A DNA stretch of 64,000 nt from JBBROS01 sp965260995. GTDB lineage: Bacteria; Pseudomonadota; Alphaproteobacteria; Acetobacterales; Acetobacteraceae. Below the pieces are notes generated by a model. That model did not search any database. It was not told where the DNA came from and saw nothing but the letters and a program-made list of their open reading frames with translations. The stretch lies in the NCBI GenBank assembly GCA_965260995.1, contig CBDHCD010000001.1, forward strand, positions 682,001 through 746,000, read 5' to 3'. A program made the position numbers and the translations under genes. Positions 32,373-40,982 of the stretch are shown here, one piece after another (position 1 is the stretch's first letter; every line of letters begins with the position of its first letter).

Positions 32373-34250
32373 TCAGGTGCTCTTGTCCGGCGTATTTACC
32401 GGGACGCCAGCACAGTTCGCGAGTGCCGCACTTGGAGAAACCCAGCTCGCTTGATTCCAACAGCAGACTAGGCCCTTCACCGACTTGGTGCCGTTCGGCT
32501 TGCCGCCCGCCTGTCTCGGGATGGTCACGTCCTGCACTGCCACGCAGCGGATTTGATCTTTCAGATGTCGCAGAACCTCGCAGGCAAGCGGCTTTACATC
32601 CTGCTTGTTCAACTTGGGATCGGCTGCCCGGAGCGCGTGCCCGATGTGCAAAATGCCGTCGCGGTCATTGCTCCTTCCCCCGCCCGGTGAGAGAGGCATC
32701 TTGGTGCCGCCTATGACCACGCCAGCATCAATGGCGTGCATGGCAGTGTTCAGGAGCTTAGGGGACACCTGTGGACCACCACTCGTACCGGGAGCACTGA
32801 GGAACTCGACCGCACGAGTTCCATAAGCATTTCCGTCTCGGACAGTGACCATCTTCTCGATCACGTTAAGATACGCGGGTGGCGGCGGCTTGCGATCGTT
32901 GATCTTCACCGTTTCGAGGCACCGCACGGCGTCCGGCTTCGCCCCGCTGAGCATGAAAGCAGTCGCATCCTTGGAAGTCAGTCCGGTCAGGGTCACCGCG
33001 ACGCGGGCACTGTTCACGATGGCGCTGCCGCCTCGCACAAGGGTCGCCTCGCCGCTCTGGGCAGCCGCAGCCTCTCGCGTCATCTTCGGGGCGTGGTGGA
33101 CCAGCAAACCTGAGCAATTGACCTCTCGCATAACGCGTCCGAGCCGTCCCATCAGCCGGGTGATGACGGTGTTGTCGTTCTCGTTCGGCGCGGCGATCAG
33201 CGCCGCGAACGTATCCAGCACGAGCACGTCGGGCCGAAACTTACGCAAGCTATCTCGCAGCATGTCGCGGTTGATGTCCTCTTCCTCCGGCGCGATGTCC
33301 TCCCGCACGCCAGCCCTTGGCCCACCGAGGCACCATCCGCTGGCCCGGCCATCGTGCGCCACGAGGTTCGCTTCTACCTTCGCACAATCGGCGCTGCTCA
33401 GTTTTTGAGCTTGGGACGCTGCCGCAATCAGCAGCCCGAGCCGGTTGCGATCTTCCTCGCCGCTTATGAATGAGACCCGTCGTGGCGCTTCTTCGGGATG
33501 TGGCCTGATCTTGTATGGCCCCCATTGTTTGGAGCCGGCCGCGAGCGCGACGCACAAGCTGATCGCTGCGGCAGTCTTGGCACCGCCGCCTTGGCCGGCC
33601 AGGACGGTCAGGTCACCGGCGACGAGCAGCCCGTCTACGACCCATGGCACTGGATGCAGGTCGGCGGGTGCAAATGGAACCGGCGAGAAGAACGAGCCTG
33701 TGGATAGATTTGAGGAGTTCACTACAGTCGGGACAGGAACCACAACTCCGGCTTGGGATGGCCAAAGCCATGATCCGACATCGAACCCAGCCTGACGTGC
33801 CAAGTCGATCAGCGTGCCTACTGAGATGCCTTTCGTCCTGAACGACTTCCAGTCCCGGTCAAAGTCGGTTTCGTCCTTGAAGCGGGAACTGATCTGGCAC
33901 CAAGCCAGCGCGAGGTTGCGCGCCTCCGTGGCGCCGAGCCGTTCCGCGTCACAACAGGCGAACAACACGGGCAGCCAGCCCTGCCGTTCCACGTCGGCCC
34001 GCTTTCGAATTGGGGGAAATGCTAGCATGGCCGCGAGCATCGCGTTCTGCCGATCACCGGGCAGGCTTTCGAAGTCGATACGTGGCAAGCCCGCCTGCGC
34101 GGCCGCATTCATGTCCGGGAACCTGCTCGGCTGGTCGAACACGGCCGGTCGGCGACCTTCTAGCGAAACGATGTTGCTCGCTTGTGTCGGTCTGGCTACG
34201 GGATCTCGGGGAAACGCCGCTTCGAGCTGCGAGAGGGTGTAGCGCATCAT
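32373..34250 (-). CDS. RepA-like AAA ATPase / replicative helicase
   Basis: The 625-residue protein begins MMRYTLSQLEAAFPRDPVA. Its start ATG (34250) overlaps the primase-like stop in an ATGA, so the two are co-translated. A primase-C-terminal-like segment (NLALAWCQISSRFKDETDFD) is followed by a RecA-like ATPase of the AAA_25/RepA type. Its Walker A variant is AGQGGGAKTAAAISL (about residue 215) and its Walker B is DVLVLDTFAALIA. SGLLVHHAPKMTREAAAAQSG is the loop that follows. The Gly before the Walker A Lys is Ala here. It probably unwinds the excised element at its own origin, next to the repeat array. Confidence 0.8.
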   Translation of the reverse strand: MMRYTLSQLEAAFPRDPVARPTQASNIVSLEGRRPAVFDQPSRFPDMNAAAQAGLPRIDFESLPGDRQNAMLAAMLAFPPIRKRADVERQGWLPVLFACCDAERLGATEARNLALAWCQISSRFKDETDFDRDWKSFRTKGISVGTLIDLARQAGFDVGSWLWPSQAGVVVPVPTVVNSSNLSTGSFFSPVPFAPADLHPVPWVVDGLLVAGDLTVLAGQGGGAKTAAAISLCVALAAGSKQWGPYKIRPHPEEAPRRVSFISGEEDRNRLGLLIAAASQAQKLSSADCAKVEANLVAHDGRASGWCLGGPRAGVREDIAPEEEDINRDMLRDSLRKFRPDVLVLDTFAALIAAPNENDNTVITRLMGRLGRVMREVNCSGLLVHHAPKMTREAAAAQSGEATLVRGGSAIVNSARVAVTLTGLTSKDATAFMLSGAKPDAVRCLETVKINDRKPPPPAYLNVIEKMVTVRDGNAYGTRAVEFLSAPGTSGGPQVSPKLLNTAMHAIDAGVVIGGTKMPLSPGGGRSNDRDGILHIGHALRAADPKLNKQDVKPLACEVLRHLKDQIRCVAVQDVTIPRQAGGKPNGTKSVKGLVCCWNQASWVSPSAALANCAGVPVNTPDKST

Positions 34251-34906
34251 CGGCCCGCCTCCTCGCGCACGAGGCCGGAACAGGAGACCACCCGCCCGGC
34301 GGCGCGTTTCCTCGCGTCGGGGTAGTTCTTCGTGAACGGCAGGCGCAGGATGCGGTCCACGTTTTGCACCATGTCGCCACCGGCAAGCAGAGCAATTTGC
34401 CGGCCGACCGCCTCTGCTGCCGCCACTTTTTCGCTGGTGGCTGGCACAGGCGCGTCCAGCATCCAAATCGGTTGAAAACCGCCACCGCTCGCGATGATGA
34501 CGGATGGAGGCGTTGGTAAGGCCGCGATGGCGGCCAGCGCCTCGGTCAGGCTCCGGCCTTCTTTGGCATCTACATCTGCGAAGATCGCTCGAAGCGCAGT
34601 GATCTGAGCCTTGGCCGGTTTCTTCGCAAGACCCGTAATGGGCGTGTTCACCGCGAAATAGAGGTTGTGACCGGCGTTGTTCCGCTCCGTAGCCCACCCG
34701 GTGACGTCAGCCAGGCTTTTAACATCTAGCCATCGCGCCACGATGGTTGGCTGGTCGGGGTGGATGGCGACTATTGTCGAACAACCTAGAACATCTAGAA
34801 CAAACTTTAAGCCGTCTGCGGGGTCATGCTTCTCCTCAATGCGCTGAGTTGCACTAATTTCTCTATTCACATTGGGCAACACTGTAGCTATCATGCTGTT
34901 TGACAT
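34247..34906 (-). CDS. RepB-type primase-like protein (AEP superfamily)
   Basis: The 219-residue protein contains the metal-binding DxD-like motif in ALRAIFADVDAKEGRSL, a strand-turn region VIIASGGGFQPIWML, and DRILRLPFTKNYPD. This is the pattern of small archaeo-eukaryotic-type primases in plasmids and phage satellites (RepB/D5_N-like). The His usually found in the second motif reads Gln here, so activity is uncertain. It is the first gene of a coupled pair with the helicase, 68 bp downstream of the AlpA-like gene. Confidence 0.72.
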   Translation of the reverse strand: MSNSMIATVLPNVNREISATQRIEEKHDPADGLKFVLDVLGCSTIVAIHPDQPTIVARWLDVKSLADVTGWATERNNAGHNLYFAVNTPITGLAKKPAKAQITALRAIFADVDAKEGRSLTEALAAIAALPTPPSVIIASGGGFQPIWMLDAPVPATSEKVAAAEAVGRQIALLAGGDMVQNVDRILRLPFTKNYPDARKRAAGRVVSCSGLVREEAGR

Positions 34907-34974
34907 GCTGACTGTCCAGAGTTGGTGTGGTTGAAATGGCGGCGGGACTGTCGGGTCCTGTCGTCTTTCTCAAG

Positions 34975-35268
34975 CTAGGTTGCGTGATGTTCTTTGGGCC
35001 GGCGGCCTCTGCCGATGTTTGGGTTCACCGCGCGTATATCGGCATCGGCACCACTGTCGCGTGCTGCAATCCGTTCCGCCTGCCATGCCTGAATTTCAGC
35101 AAGTCGCCAGGCTCGTGCGTTTGGCCCCAGGGCTACGGCGCGCGGAAAGTTGCCGTCCTGCATTAAGCGATAGAGCTGCGCGGTCGAAATGCCGGTCAGT
35201 TCGCGCACGACTGGCAGCCGCAGGAATCGTTCGTACTCGGTTGAGAGAGGAAGATTGACGTTAGCCAC
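34975..35268 (-). CDS. AlpA-family excisionase-like regulator
   Basis: The 97-residue product starts at a GTG with GGAGG exactly 5 bp upstream (the ATG alternatives lack this). It has the MerR-like winged helix of AlpA/Xis proteins: FLRLPVVRELTGISTAQLYR, LMQDGNFPRAVALGPNARAW, RLAEIQAWQAERIAARD. In P4-like elements AlpA activates integrase expression or assists excision. Here it sits between the integrase pair and the primase-helicase pair, which fits that role. Confidence 0.87.
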   Translation of the reverse strand: MANVNLPLSTEYERFLRLPVVRELTGISTAQLYRLMQDGNFPRAVALGPNARAWRLAEIQAWQAERIAARDSGADADIRAVNPNIGRGRRPKEHHAT

Positions 35269-35392
35269 TGATACCTCCTTGTTACGGAGGAATTAACAGC
35301 ATAGGCCCTGGGAAAGGTGTTAGGTACGAAATAAGCCTTCTACTTTCCTTGTCTCGCTAATGCCCAAACTTGCTCGGCGGCACTGGCCAACG

Positions 35393-35854
35393 CTACATCA
35401 AAGTCCAACCGTGGCCCTTCTTAAGCATCCGTCTGTGGTTATGAATGACTTCGCCCTTCTTTTCAGGATTTTTCGTGGCCAGTTTCCAGCACAATGTTAT
35501 AACTTCATCAAGCAAGCTGCTTGCACTTGGAAGGCCAAAACTACGTAGGCACCGGCGAACATCGCTTGCAAGTATGGACCGATTGATCTCAGGAGGTCTT
35601 CCAGCACCGGGCTTGCGTTGCCGACCATTGAGTTTTTTCGTGGTTGGTAGTGCTTTTGGGGGTGTCATCCTCGCTTGCGCGAGAGGGAATAATAGGGCGT
35701 CAGCTAACTTATTAGCTACGGTGGCCCGATGCTCTAGCGGTATCCGTTTGATCCGGTCCAGTTGAAGCAAACCCAAACACAGCCGACTTTGATCAGTGGG
35801 GCGGGTGACGTCGGCGCTATCGACGACTAAGAACTTCGGGTCGCGATGCATCAT
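35393..35854 (-). CDS. Hypothetical protein coupled to the integrase
   Basis: The 153-residue product has its ATG (35854) overlapping the integrase stop in an ATGA. It is basic, with a Lys/Arg/Pro/Gly-rich centre (KKLNGRQRKPGAGRPPEINR) reminiscent of an AT-hook, and a C-terminal helical part (LASDVRRCLRSFGLPSASSL). I recognise no family. Coupling suggests a function with the integrase, such as directionality or attachment-site binding. That is inference. Confidence 0.65.
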   Translation of the reverse strand: MMHRDPKFLVVDSADVTRPTDQSRLCLGLLQLDRIKRIPLEHRATVANKLADALLFPLAQARMTPPKALPTTKKLNGRQRKPGAGRPPEINRSILASDVRRCLRSFGLPSASSLLDEVITLCWKLATKNPEKKGEVIHNHRRMLKKGHGWTLM

Positions 35855-37098
35855 GCTCGCGCCATCCGCACCACCTTCGCCTCACCACGCTCGATTAATT
35901 CCAACTCAATTGCCAATCGTGCCAAAGCGTCGGCATGTTCCTGCTGATAGCGACTACGGTTGTAAGTCGTCGCCACCCGACTCAACGATGAGCCGTCTGA
36001 CGAACTGCGCAACACATGACCCAGGCAGACCTCGATCACATGCGGCGCCACACCAAGGTCGCCCATGAGGGATGCGACGCTGCGGCGAATATCATGACGA
36101 TGCCACCCCTTTGTACCGCTCGCCTGTTGGACAATTTTCGTTGCCCGATCCCAATTTACCAGCAATCCGCCTCGACCGCTGGCGAATATCAGCAGATCAG
36201 GGTTAGGCGGCAACGTGATTCCGGTTTCATCCACAAACAGCAGAGCGCGCAACAGCGCCACTGCCGGCGTCGGCAGTGGAACCACATGTTTCCAGCCCTG
36301 CTTGGTCTGCGGGATCGTCCACACCCCAGTATCAAGGTTCATGTCGCGCCAGCGTGCATTGCACGCTTCGTTCAACCGGCAGCCAGTCCAGAAAAGCCAT
36401 CGCAATACACGGCCATAGCTGCCGGCTTCATCTAGTCTTGGCAGAATGGCGGCCATCTCCTCCCGCGTGAGCTGTCGTTTGCGGGTGACCAAAGCTCCTT
36501 CTGGCTGGTCCAAAGCCTCTCCGGTTCCGCGCGCAACCAAGCCGCGTTTAGCGCCCCACTTCAGCACTGGCCGAACGTAACGGACCGCGGCACCAGCAGA
36601 ACTGCGGGACGGGTGCGCGTCTACGGTCAACTGTAGCTCAGGCCCGGTCATCATCGCGGCGGGCTGGCTCAAATGCTTCGCGAACACACTTTCAATTCGC
36701 TTACGCGCTTCCTGCCAAGATCGGCGCCGCAAACCCACGTCTTTCTCATATCCGGTCAATAGCGTGGTTAGCGTAGCAGCGTCGGCACAGACCTCGGCCG
36801 CTGCCGAGCGTGCGTCCCGGGCTTGCTGAATAGGGTCGTGGCCTTGCCGCACCTCCTCACGCCGTTCCCGAGCCAAGTCACGCGCCTTTGCCAGCCCCAA
36901 TGCTGGGAAAGCGCCCAACACGAAACGCCGGGATTTCCCCGCGGCGTCACGGCAGCCCAACACCCATGTTGCCGCGCCACCGTGCGATAGGCGCAAGCGG
37001 AGGCCAGGGCAGCTTCGATCAGCGTGCTCGACCTGGCCGCTGACCGGCGGGCGAACCGTCCGGAGAAAAGCAGGAGTAAGCGTCACTCGTTCAGGCAT
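35851..37098 (-). CDS. int: Tyrosine integrase, P4-integrase type
   Basis: The start ATG 37098 is chosen because MPERVTLTPAFLRTVRPPVS aligns with the usual N-terminus of P4-type integrases (DUF4102 arm-binding domain), and AGGGA lies 8-9 bp upstream. A frame extension to 37170 would cover the arm repeats. The 415-residue protein has the catalytic set: Arg in FWTGCRLNEACNARW, His/Arg in GWHRHDIRRSVASLM, LGHV and Tyr in VATTYNRSRYQ. It is transcribed away from the attR end, which lies 163 bp upstream of its start, and would catalyse insertion into tRNA-Thr. Confidence 0.93.
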   Translation of the reverse strand: MPERVTLTPAFLRTVRPPVSGQVEHADRSCPGLRLRLSHGGAATWVLGCRDAAGKSRRFVLGAFPALGLAKARDLARERREEVRQGHDPIQQARDARSAAAEVCADAATLTTLLTGYEKDVGLRRRSWQEARKRIESVFAKHLSQPAAMMTGPELQLTVDAHPSRSSAGAAVRYVRPVLKWGAKRGLVARGTGEALDQPEGALVTRKRQLTREEMAAILPRLDEAGSYGRVLRWLFWTGCRLNEACNARWRDMNLDTGVWTIPQTKQGWKHVVPLPTPAVALLRALLFVDETGITLPPNPDLLIFASGRGGLLVNWDRATKIVQQASGTKGWHRHDIRRSVASLMGDLGVAPHVIEVCLGHVLRSSSDGSSLSRVATTYNRSRYQQEHADALARLAIELELIERGEAKVVRMARA

Positions 37099-37129
37099 CA
37101 CCAGTTCCCTAGGCATCACTGAGGCATCA
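37093..37129 (+). repeat. Integrase arm-type repeats near the integrase start
   Basis: AGGCATCA occurs at 37093, 37111 and 37122. The last two are 11 bp apart, as are the AGGCATCG pair near attL. They cover the integrase start region, where arm binding could also repress the gene. Confidence 0.55.
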
Positions 37130-37260
37130 CCACACACGCGATCTGTTGCAAAGCCGCGATAAGCGAGCATGGCCTTCTCATACCGTAAACCACCAAAATT
37201 ACTAGGGAAAACTGAATGGAGGATACGTGTTGAAAACTGCCGAGAAGGTCACGCAACCTT

Positions 37261-37303
37261 ATTCGTAATCAGCAGGTCCTCAGTTCAATCCTGAGCGTCG
37301 GCA
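37261..37303 (+). repeat. attR, 43-bp direct repeat
   Basis: An exact copy of 18604-18646. It is followed by CCAGCG, so the chromosomal CCA end of the original tRNA-Thr gene was left here. It cannot form a tRNA by itself because the 5' half is missing. Confidence 0.93.
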
Positions 37304-37666
37304 CCAGCGACATCACGTCGTTGCATCAATCGCCTATGCATTGACTATTTTGGCTCACGGCGTTGCTGTGATGGATAGGGTCGCGCGATGGTGCCGCCGT
37401 CAGCTTCGCCCTGGGGCGGCTGGCCGTGTTGAAGCATGGGAGAACCGCAGCCGCTTGCCCAGGTTGGGTCGTGCAAGGCAAGGCCGAATAAGTTCGGCGA
37501 TCTGGGCGTGGATGTCAGCGCAGCGCCGGCAACTGCTGCATGACAGCCGCGTCACCCGATCGAGCCGCCATCTGGCGAAGGGTCGCCACCGTGTGCTCCG
37601 TCCGCGTGGTCGCGATCGTCATCGTCGCCTCCATCGGCATGGAAGCAGGCTAACCTGGAAAATTCA
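37304..37666. other. Flank of the island up to the IS1380 end, no supported gene
   Basis: About 360 bp. A minus-strand frame near 37,500-37,645 (MEATMTIATTRTEHTV...) is interrupted after about 39 codons and may be a gene remnant. Nothing else is recognisable. Confidence 0.4.
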
Positions 37667-39145
37667 TGAGGGTTGGCGGGCATAGTACAAGCCCTTGATC
37701 CAGCGTAGAATGTGGTTCTCGAGGCCAATTCTACGGAACCGGAGCGCCATGCCCGCCAAGGTTGAGACTACCGCTGCGCTGCCCGGCTTGTCACCGGTCG
37801 GCGGCAAGCCCGTGATCGCCCGCTTCGACGGCGGCCACCTCTCCTCCGACGGTGGGCTGCTGGTGCTGCGCGAGGTGGAGCGCCGCCTCGACGTGGCCGG
37901 ACGCTTGGCAGGGTGCATCAAGGATCCGCGCGACCCGGAGCGCGTCGTGCACGGGCTCGACGAGATCATCCGCTTTCGCCTGCTGATGATCGCGGCGGGC
38001 TACGAGGACGGCAACGACGCCGACCAGCTGCGCACCGACCCGATGTTCAAGCTGGCCCTGGCAAAGCTCGGGGACGGGGCGGCGCTGTGCTCGCAGCCCA
38101 CCATCTCGCGCCTGGAGAACCTGCCCGGCACGCGTGCGCTGCTGCGGATGGGCCGGGCCATGGTCGACCTGTATTGCGCGTCGTTCCGCCAGGTGCCGCG
38201 CCGGATCGTGCTGGACGTGGACGACACGTTCGACGCCGTGCACGGCGGGCAGCAGATGCGCTTGTTCAATGCGCATCATGACGAGTACGGCTTCCAGCCC
38301 ATCGTGGTGTTCGACGGCGAGGGCCGCTTCGTCACCGCCGTGCTGCGCCCGGCCAAGCGGCCGAGCGGGCGCGAGGTCCGGGCCTTCCTGCGCCGCCTGC
38401 TGCGCCAGCTCCGCGCCAACTGGCCCCGGGTCGAGGTCCTGCTGCGCGCCGACAGCCACTACTGCGGCCCCGAGGTGCTGCGCTGGTGCCGGGCGAACAC
38501 GGTCGATTATCTGATTGGGGTCGCGCCCACCAGCACGCTGCGCCGCCATGTCGAGTGCCTGGAGGCCAGCACCGCCGCCCGCTTTGCCGCCTCGGACGGC
38601 TCGGGCAAGCTCCGCCGCTTCACCGAGTTCTACGACAGTGCCGCAAGCTGGGACCGCGTGGAGCGCATCGTCGCCCGCGTCGAGGCCGGGCCGGACGGGA
38701 CAGACACGCACTTCGTCGTCACCAGCCTGCCGGGCGGCTCGGCCCGCACTCTCTACGAAAAACGGTATTGCGCGCGCGGACAGGCGGAAAACCACATCAA
38801 GAGCTGGAAACGCCACCTGGCCGCCGACCGCACTTCGTGCACCAAGGCCACCGCCAACCAGTTCCGCCTGTTCCTGCATGGGGCCGCCTACTGGCTCATG
38901 TGGAGCCTGCGCACGCTGATGCCGCGCCGCTCGTCCTGGCGCACCGCCCAGTTCGACACCCTGCGGCTGCGCCTGGTCAAGCTGGCCGTGCGCGTCGTCG
39001 AACTCAAAACCCAGGTCAAGCTGCACCTGCCCAGCAGCGCCCCGTGCCAGTCCATCCTGGCTTTCGTCCTCGGCCGTATGCCGCGCATCATCAGTTAAGC
39101 TCCGGGGCAGCGTGCCCCACCGTCACCCGTTTTCACCAACCCTCA
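37667..39145 (+). mobile_element. IS1380-family element
   Basis: The single transposase gene is flanked by a short matching pair of ends, TGAGGGTTGG at 37667 and its complement CCAACCCTCA ending at 39145, giving about 1.48 kb. No target duplication could be read, so the exact limits are tentative. Confidence 0.65.
37749..39098 (+). CDS. IS1380-family transposase
   Basis: The 449-residue DDE transposase has family features DGGHLSSDGGLLVLREVERR near the N-terminus, AAGYEDGNDADQLRTDPMFK, VLDVDDTFDAVHGGQQMRLF (first catalytic Asp), LLRADSHYCG (second Asp), and YCARGQAENHIKSWK (final Glu). Length and motif order are complete, so it may be active. The ATG at 37749 follows CGGAGCGCC. It lies 0.4 kb outside the island's right end. 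Confidence 0.9.
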   Translation: MPAKVETTAALPGLSPVGGKPVIARFDGGHLSSDGGLLVLREVERRLDVAGRLAGCIKDPRDPERVVHGLDEIIRFRLLMIAAGYEDGNDADQLRTDPMFKLALAKLGDGAALCSQPTISRLENLPGTRALLRMGRAMVDLYCASFRQVPRRIVLDVDDTFDAVHGGQQMRLFNAHHDEYGFQPIVVFDGEGRFVTAVLRPAKRPSGREVRAFLRRLLRQLRANWPRVEVLLRADSHYCGPEVLRWCRANTVDYLIGVAPTSTLRRHVECLEASTAARFAASDGSGKLRRFTEFYDSAASWDRVERIVARVEAGPDGTDTHFVVTSLPGGSARTLYEKRYCARGQAENHIKSWKRHLAADRTSCTKATANQFRLFLHGAAYWLMWSLRTLMPRRSSWRTAQFDTLRLRLVKLAVRVVELKTQVKLHLPSSAPCQSILAFVLGRMPRIIS

Positions 39146-39385
39146 GCGCCGCCGCATCGAGCCGCCAACATGCCATCTCGACGTGGTAACGGGTCCGCAC
39201 ACCTGCACAACCAACACACGAAAACCGCACGCCTCAAATGGAGCCGGTCTCAAAACCATGAATTATGGCGGCTAAATCACGGCCAACCAAGCCGCGTGCA
39301 TTCAGGTTCGAGGCAGGGCATAGGCCGGATGGCATAAACGTCGCTTTTCGCGCGCCGCCACCTGCCAACCCGGCGCGCCTGCCAG

Positions 39386-39685
39386 TCAGCCCAACAGGCC
39401 TTTGATGTCAGCCTCGATCCGCTCGAAGCGCCTTGCCCCACATGCGGCGCAGCACAGCCGCCTCCGGCAGATCACGCCCACCTGAGAGCGCATCGTCCCT
39501 GTCCAGCGCGTCAACCGGCAGTCGCCGCGCTGGCGCCAATCGACGGGTGCGATGGCGCGCAGCCAGTTGGGCGCCGCCGCGGCAAAGGCGTTCAGCGCCG
39601 CCCGCGGCATCTCACCCATCAGCTCCAGGCGGTCGAGGTGACGCGCGGCCGCGAGCGCGCGTGCTGTCCGTGCGGCTCCGGCCAC
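39386..39685 (-). pseudogene. Possible transposase remnant
   Basis: The frame reads HLDRLELMGEMPRAALNAFA and APNWLRAIAPVDW. Then a better-looking continuation (ALDRDDALSGGRDLPEAAVL, RRMWGKALRADRG) appears in another frame, as if one frameshift had occurred. The pattern recalls the C-terminal region of a DDE transposase, but I cannot name the family. The rest of the 39146-39972 gap shows no supported gene apart from the promoter of the SCO gene. Confidence 0.35.
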
Positions 39686-39972
39686 CGGCCTTCAGCCGTC
39701 CCTGCGGGCGGCATCCAGCGGGCGGGCCAACAGCCGCTCCGTCGCCGCGTGCTGCAGCAGGCGGCCACGGAACTCGCATAGCCCAGAGAGGTCGAAGCGC
39801 GCATCGGCCCAGCCGAGCGCGCCAGTCGAGCGCGCCAGCCGAGCGCGCACGAGCACGTCCAGTCGACCCGGCCCCGAACGGCATCGGTTCCCGGGCGGTC
39901 GCTCTGCCCCTCACGGCACTGCATGAGCATGTGCGCCTTCCGGGCCGCAAGGGCGCGCCCTATGTTGGCCCG

Positions 39973-40815
39973 ATGCAGCCATCCCAACCCACGGTCCCCA
40001 CCCGGCGGCGGCGCTCCCTGGCCGGGGTCCCCGCGGCGCTGCTGGGCGCGGCGCTGCTGGTCACGGGCGCGGCCAGTCCTGCCGCCTCTGGTCCCGCCAC
40101 CCCGAGCGACGCCGCCGACTTCGCCTGGCGGATGGCTCCGGGCGCGCAACTGCCGCTTGACACCCCGCTCACGGACGAGGCCGGCCGCGCGGTTCGCCTC
40201 CAGGACGCGTTCGGCGTCCGCCCGGTCGTGCTCGACCTCGGCTATTTCCACTGCCCGTCCTTGTGCGGCGTCGTCCGCAACGACCTGTTCCGCGCCCTGC
40301 AGGCGAGCGGCCTCAAGGGCGGTGAGGACTACACCCTCGTCGCCCTCTCGATCGACCCGGCCGAGACCCCGCGCGACGCCGCCGAGGCCAAGGCCGCCGA
40401 CCTGGCCCAGGCCCCGTTCGCCACCGGCGACGGCTGGCACTACTGGACCGGGAGCGCGCCCGCCCTCGCCGCCGTCGAGGCCGCCGTCGGCTTCCGCGCC
40501 CGTTACGACGCCGAGTTCAAGCAGTTCCTCCACCCGGCCGGCCTCGTCGTCCTGACCCGCGGCGGCGTCGTCAGCGGCTACCTGCAGGGCGTCGGCTACG
40601 CGGGCGGCGACCTGCGGACCGCCGTGCTGCGCGCCGGCGAGGGCGGCATCGCCCAGGCGGCCCTGCCGATCCTGCTGCTCTGCTTCCATTTCGACGCCGC
40701 CACCGGCCGCTACACCCTGGCGATCGAGAAGGTGTTGCGCCTGATGGCCCTGTTCACCGTCGCCACCATCGGCGGCCTGCTGCTCGTGCTCCATCGCCGC
40801 GGCGCGGCGCGCTGA
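39973..40815 (+). CDS. SCO1/SenC-family copper-binding protein with C-terminal membrane anchor
   Basis: The 280-residue product starts with an N-terminal signal segment (RRSLAGVPAALLGAALLVTG). A thioredoxin-like SCO domain with the copper ligands CPSLC (in LGYFHCPSLCGVV) and His in FKQFLHPAGLVVL follows, and then one transmembrane helix near the end (LMALFTVATIGGLLLVLHRR). SCO proteins deliver copper to the CuA centre of cytochrome oxidase or act as thiol reductases. No oxidase genes are seen next to it here, so it may serve an oxidase encoded elsewhere. The C-terminal anchor is a variant of the family. Confidence 0.88.
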   Translation: MQPSQPTVPTRRRRSLAGVPAALLGAALLVTGAASPAASGPATPSDAADFAWRMAPGAQLPLDTPLTDEAGRAVRLQDAFGVRPVVLDLGYFHCPSLCGVVRNDLFRALQASGLKGGEDYTLVALSIDPAETPRDAAEAKAADLAQAPFATGDGWHYWTGSAPALAAVEAAVGFRARYDAEFKQFLHPAGLVVLTRGGVVSGYLQGVGYAGGDLRTAVLRAGEGGIAQAALPILLLCFHFDAATGRYTLAIEKVLRLMALFTVATIGGLLLVLHRRGAAR

Positions 40816-40982
40816 CGGGACCGCCGGCTGGTCGAGCCGCGGACACCTGGCTTCGCCGCGCCGCCGCGCCCACGCCCAACACGGGAGAATGGGGAAGCCA
40901 GGCTCGGAACGCCTGAGCCGCCCCCCTCGCGCCGACCGCCGAAACAGCCGAAGATCGGTCGAACCACCCGGATCGGCCTTCG

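Larger units (their letters stand above)
18604..37303. mobile_element. Genomic island (satellite-like integrative element) in tRNA-Thr
   Basis: The element is bounded by 43-bp perfect direct repeats: attL in the tRNA gene (18604-18646) and attR (37261-37303). One unit is 18,657 bp. A tyrosine integrase lies just inside attR and reads away from it. It carries primase-like, RepA-like helicase and AlpA-like genes (replication and control), a restriction-modification/helicase operon, an XRE regulator, DUF1640 genes and an IS66 relic. No capsid, terminase large subunit, tail or conjugation gene is seen, so it resembles P4-like satellites or mobilised islands rather than a complete prophage. Confidence 0.88.

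Noticed and set aside
31941..32471. 176-codon plus-strand frame
   Set aside because: It runs antisense to the better supported minus-strand gene and through the repeat array, with no ribosome site.
34247..34250. Frameshift splitting a single primase-helicase gene
   Set aside because: The two frames meet in an exact ATGA start/stop overlap with a sensible N-terminus (MMRYTLSQL), so they are two coupled genes rather than one broken gene.
18604..37303. Complete prophage
   Set aside because: Only integration, regulation and replication genes are seen. There is no large terminase, portal, capsid, tail or lysis gene.
37261..37303. Second tRNA-Thr gene
   Set aside because: Only the 3' half from the anticodon loop onward is present. 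It is the attR copy.
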